Assembly (NCBI GenBank): GCA_022842565.1
Contig: JALHPH010000091.1
Span: 1-6,650, forward strand
Length of the DNA: 6,650 nucleotides
DNA from: Fimbriimonadaceae bacterium
GTDB lineage: Bacteria; Armatimonadota; Fimbriimonadia; Fimbriimonadales; Fimbriimonadaceae
Reading direction: 5' to 3'
The notes beneath the pieces are model-generated. The model had not been told where the DNA came from and did no database searches. It saw nothing but the letters and a program-made list of their open reading frames with translations. Both the position numbers and the translations under genes were made by a program. How positions within the stretch are numbered: position 1 is the stretch's first letter; the number at the start of each line of letters is the position of its first letter. This document shows positions 5,068 to 6,650 of the stretch, one piece after another.

Positions 5068-5937
5068 ATGCCGAAGACTGCCCAAATGCACATCCAGCAC
5101 ACCGAACATGAGGAGGGACTTCCCAGCTATCTGGGCAAGCTGACACAGGCACCTCTGCTCACGGCAGAAGAGGAGCTATCTCTCACCGCTGCCGCCCGAA
5201 AAGGGGATGCGCATGCACGAGGTCGATTGGTGGAATCCAATATGCGCCTCGTGATTAACATCGCGAAGAATTACCGATCGCGAACCGTTGCGCTCGAAGA
5301 CCTGATTCAAGAGGGCGCGATTGGGCTGATGCAAGCCATCGAACGATTTGAACCAGAACGCGGCTATCGATTCTCCACCTATGCATCGCACTGGATCCGC
5401 CAGGCGATCGGCCGGGCTTTGGATAACAAATCCAAAGCGATACGGCTTCCGGCGCATGTTTCACAGTCCGTCCGCCGTATCGAGCGTGAGCGACTTCGCC
5501 TCGCCCGAGAGCTGGGCAAAGAGCCCACAACCGACCAGATTGCCGTTTCGCTGGGCATGAGTCCGCGCAAACTGGTCAACCTCCTACAGTGCACCAAAGA
5601 GCTTTTGTCCCTGGATATGAAAGTGGGCGACAGCGAGAGCGTCACCCTGGGCAGCCTGCTTGCCGATGAGACCATCTCTAACCCCGAGCAGAGCCTCATC
5701 GCCGAAGAGCGGATCAAAGAATTCCACTTGGTACTCATGGAGCTGAGCGAGCGCGAACGCCGCGTGGTTGCTCAGCGACTGAAGCTCGAAAACAACGAAG
5801 AGATTTCGACCATGCGCGAGCAGCTCGCCAAAGAGATGCACATCTCGCGCGAGCGCATCCGCCAAATCGAGTTGCAAGCCATTAAGAAGCTGAGGGCTTA
5901 TGCTCAGCGGCAACTTCCTGAATTCCTGCGTCATTGA
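5068..5937 (+). CDS. Sigma-70 family RNA polymerase sigma factor (RpoD/SigA-like, group 2 type)
   Basis: The 289-residue protein has regions 1.2 to 4.2 and no region 1.1. Region 1.2 is about 17-50 (GLPSYLGKLTQAPLLTAEEE). Region 2.1-2.2 includes LEDLIQEGAIGLMQAIERF, the core-binding helix. Region 2.3-2.4 includes RFSTYASHWIRQAIGRAL (101-118). Region 3 is about 130-205, with GKEPTTDQIAVSLGMSP. Region 4 is about 212-282, with the ISRERIRQIELQAIKKLR helix-turn-helix for -35 contact. The first tryptophan of the usual WW pair in 2.3-2.4 is H108 (W433 in E. coli sigma-70), and the T440 position is G115, while W109 and Q112 are kept. Region 4 seems to have about two extra residues before its DNA-binding helix. 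These changes suggest an alternative group 2 factor rather than the housekeeping one. A TGA directly precedes the ATG at 5068, so no earlier start is possible; ATG 5086 is an alternative. No good Shine-Dalgarno adjoins either. Confidence 0.92.
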   Translation: MPKTAQMHIQHTEHEEGLPSYLGKLTQAPLLTAEEELSLTAAARKGDAHARGRLVESNMRLVINIAKNYRSRTVALEDLIQEGAIGLMQAIERFEPERGYRFSTYASHWIRQAIGRALDNKSKAIRLPAHVSQSVRRIERERLRLARELGKEPTTDQIAVSLGMSPRKLVNLLQCTKELLSLDMKVGDSESVTLGSLLADETISNPEQSLIAEERIKEFHLVLMELSERERRVVAQRLKLENNEEISTMREQLAKEMHISRERIRQIELQAIKKLRAYAQRQLPEFLRH

Positions 5938-6650
5938 GCTTGCAGTAACTCGCAGTGATTTCCGCGTTTGAAGCTAAGTGCCGCGAAACTTCTTGCAGAG
6001 TCGGTAAGCCCGCTGTGGCTCCGGCAGTTATGCAATTGAGGCAGCCCGCTGCCGAGGCAAACGCCAGCGCGTCCCCGATTCGGTCGCCCTGGTTGAGTCG
6101 CCACAACATGCCCGCCCGGAATACGTCGCCCGCGCCGGTAGCATCCACCACTCTGGGGCACGGGTACGGCGGTAGCCAAGCTGAACCTGAGCCCCAACCC
6201 ACATAAATCCCGCGCGCGCCGTCGGTCAGGATTGCCAGCGACTGGTGCTTTGCCGCCAGTTCACGAACCGCACCGTGGTTTGCCGCTTCATCCCCGGGCG
6301 TGCCTACCCAGTCGGTGCTCGATTGCCAGATGCTCCCGGCAGGGAGCCACTCGTCGGGCTCGCAGAAGTCCAAAGTGTAAATGCGTGCACCTTGCTCGGC
6401 GGCTCTTCGGACTGCGGCGCGGGCTAGAGCCTTGTGATTCGGGTCTGCCGTGAACCACTGCCACTTTTCCACGGAGGGCCAAGGCGCATCTACACGGTCC
6501 CAACTTCGACCAAAGAGAGTCCTTTCGCCCGCTTCATCCACATAGAGGTCGCAGGTCGGAGCCGGACCGGGACGGGGGTCCAAGTGCTGCGTGCTTAGGC
6601 CGAAGACCCGCAAGCGGTCCAGTAGCCACAGGCTTTCGGTGCTGTCACCG
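5882..6650 (-). CDS. PfkB/ribokinase-family carbohydrate kinase, 5' partial
   Basis: The minus-strand frame stays open to the right edge, so the N-terminus is missing; about 255 residues are visible. The first visible residues, GDSTESLWLLDRLRVFGL, fit the G-D-x-x-G-x-x-L-L-x-x-L region that follows the sugar-binding N-terminal motif. DLYVDEAGERT matches the family's strand before the lid. The second PfkB signature is clear: DATGAGDVFRAGMLWRL (coded from 6145 leftward), with the catalytic Asp in GAGD and the anion hole. LAILTDGARGIYV precedes it, as usual. It should phosphorylate a sugar or nucleoside with ATP in the cytoplasm; the substrate is not readable. The typical N-x-x-E motif appears altered (VGTPGDEAA). 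The C-terminal tail of about 30 residues after RHLASN lies largely opposite the sigma gene's 3' end, overlapping it by 56 bp. Confidence 0.9.
   Translation of the reverse strand, partial: GDSTESLWLLDRLRVFGLSTQHLDPRPGPAPTCDLYVDEAGERTLFGRSWDRVDAPWPSVEKWQWFTADPNHKALARAAVRRAAEQGARIYTLDFCEPDEWLPAGSIWQSSTDWVGTPGDEAANHGAVRELAAKHQSLAILTDGARGIYVGWGSGSAWLPPYPCPRVVDATGAGDVFRAGMLWRLNQGDRIGDALAFASAAGCLNCITAGATAGLPTLQEVSRHLASNAEITASYCKLNDAGIQEVAAEHKPSAS
5889..5908 (-). terminator. Hairpin in the sigma/PfkB tail overlap, weak terminator candidate
   Basis: The arms GCTGAG and CTCAGC (5889-5894 and 5903-5908) pair around an eight-base loop. Read on the minus strand the stem is followed by TTCTTAAT, a modest T-rich stretch that includes the kinase stop codon. 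It lies inside both reading frames. The stem is short and the tail interrupted, so termination is only a possibility. Confidence 0.2.

Noticed and set aside
4995..5111. 38-codon plus-strand frame running into the sigma gene
   Set aside because: No ribosome site, Arg-rich composition, overlap with the sigma start and no recognisable pattern. A frameshifted sigma N-terminus was considered, but the sigma protein already has a complete region 1.2.
5110..5118. GAGGAGGGA Shine-Dalgarno-like tract inside the sigma gene
   Set aside because: It encodes H-E-E-G of region 1.2 and has no in-frame start at useful distance, so it is most likely coincidence.

Overview
The window is a compact piece of a bacterial chromosome, G+C-rich by eye, with eight protein genes (two cut by the window edges) and no RNA genes, mobile elements or CRISPR. 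An intact arabinose-5-phosphate isomerase (Kdo/LPS pathway), a lipobox protein and a group 2-like sigma-70 factor point to a diderm bacterium. The gene mix and the near-absence of non-coding DNA would fit Armatimonadota or a similar environmental phylum, but that placement is a guess.

Left block (1-1472): the 3' end of an arginase/agmatinase-family gene runs through an ATGA overlap into a KdsD/KpsF-type isomerase. Facing it is a small VOC (glyoxalase/bleomycin-resistance fold) protein that appears to lack the usual metal ligands. The two stop codons interlock in TTAA, and a perfect 8-bp hairpin lies just past the isomerase stop.

Central block (1473-3864): a 66-bp divergent spacer leads into a three-gene operon joined by 4-bp stop/start overlaps. 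It encodes a coiled-coil protein with a C4 zinc ribbon (zf-RING_7 / DUF164 type), an unrecognised predicted lipoprotein and a family 2 glycosyltransferase. A surface polysaccharide or envelope role is plausible for the last two genes but not demonstrated.

Right block (3800-6650): a SpoIIM/DUF95-type membrane protein on the minus strand overlaps the glycosyltransferase tail by 65 bp. It is divergent from a 289-residue sigma-70 factor across the only substantial non-coding stretch (4832-5067, 236 bp). That stretch holds an orphan Shine-Dalgarno sequence, a small hairpin and a sigma-54-like -24/-12 element. The sigma gene overlaps by 56 bp the tail of a convergent PfkB-family sugar kinase that runs off the right edge.

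No clearly new multi-gene system is visible. The observations most worth a second look are the three tail-to-tail coding overlaps, the sigma factor with altered promoter-recognition residues and its unusual leader, and the uncharacterised lipoprotein inside the zinc-ribbon/glycosyltransferase operon.
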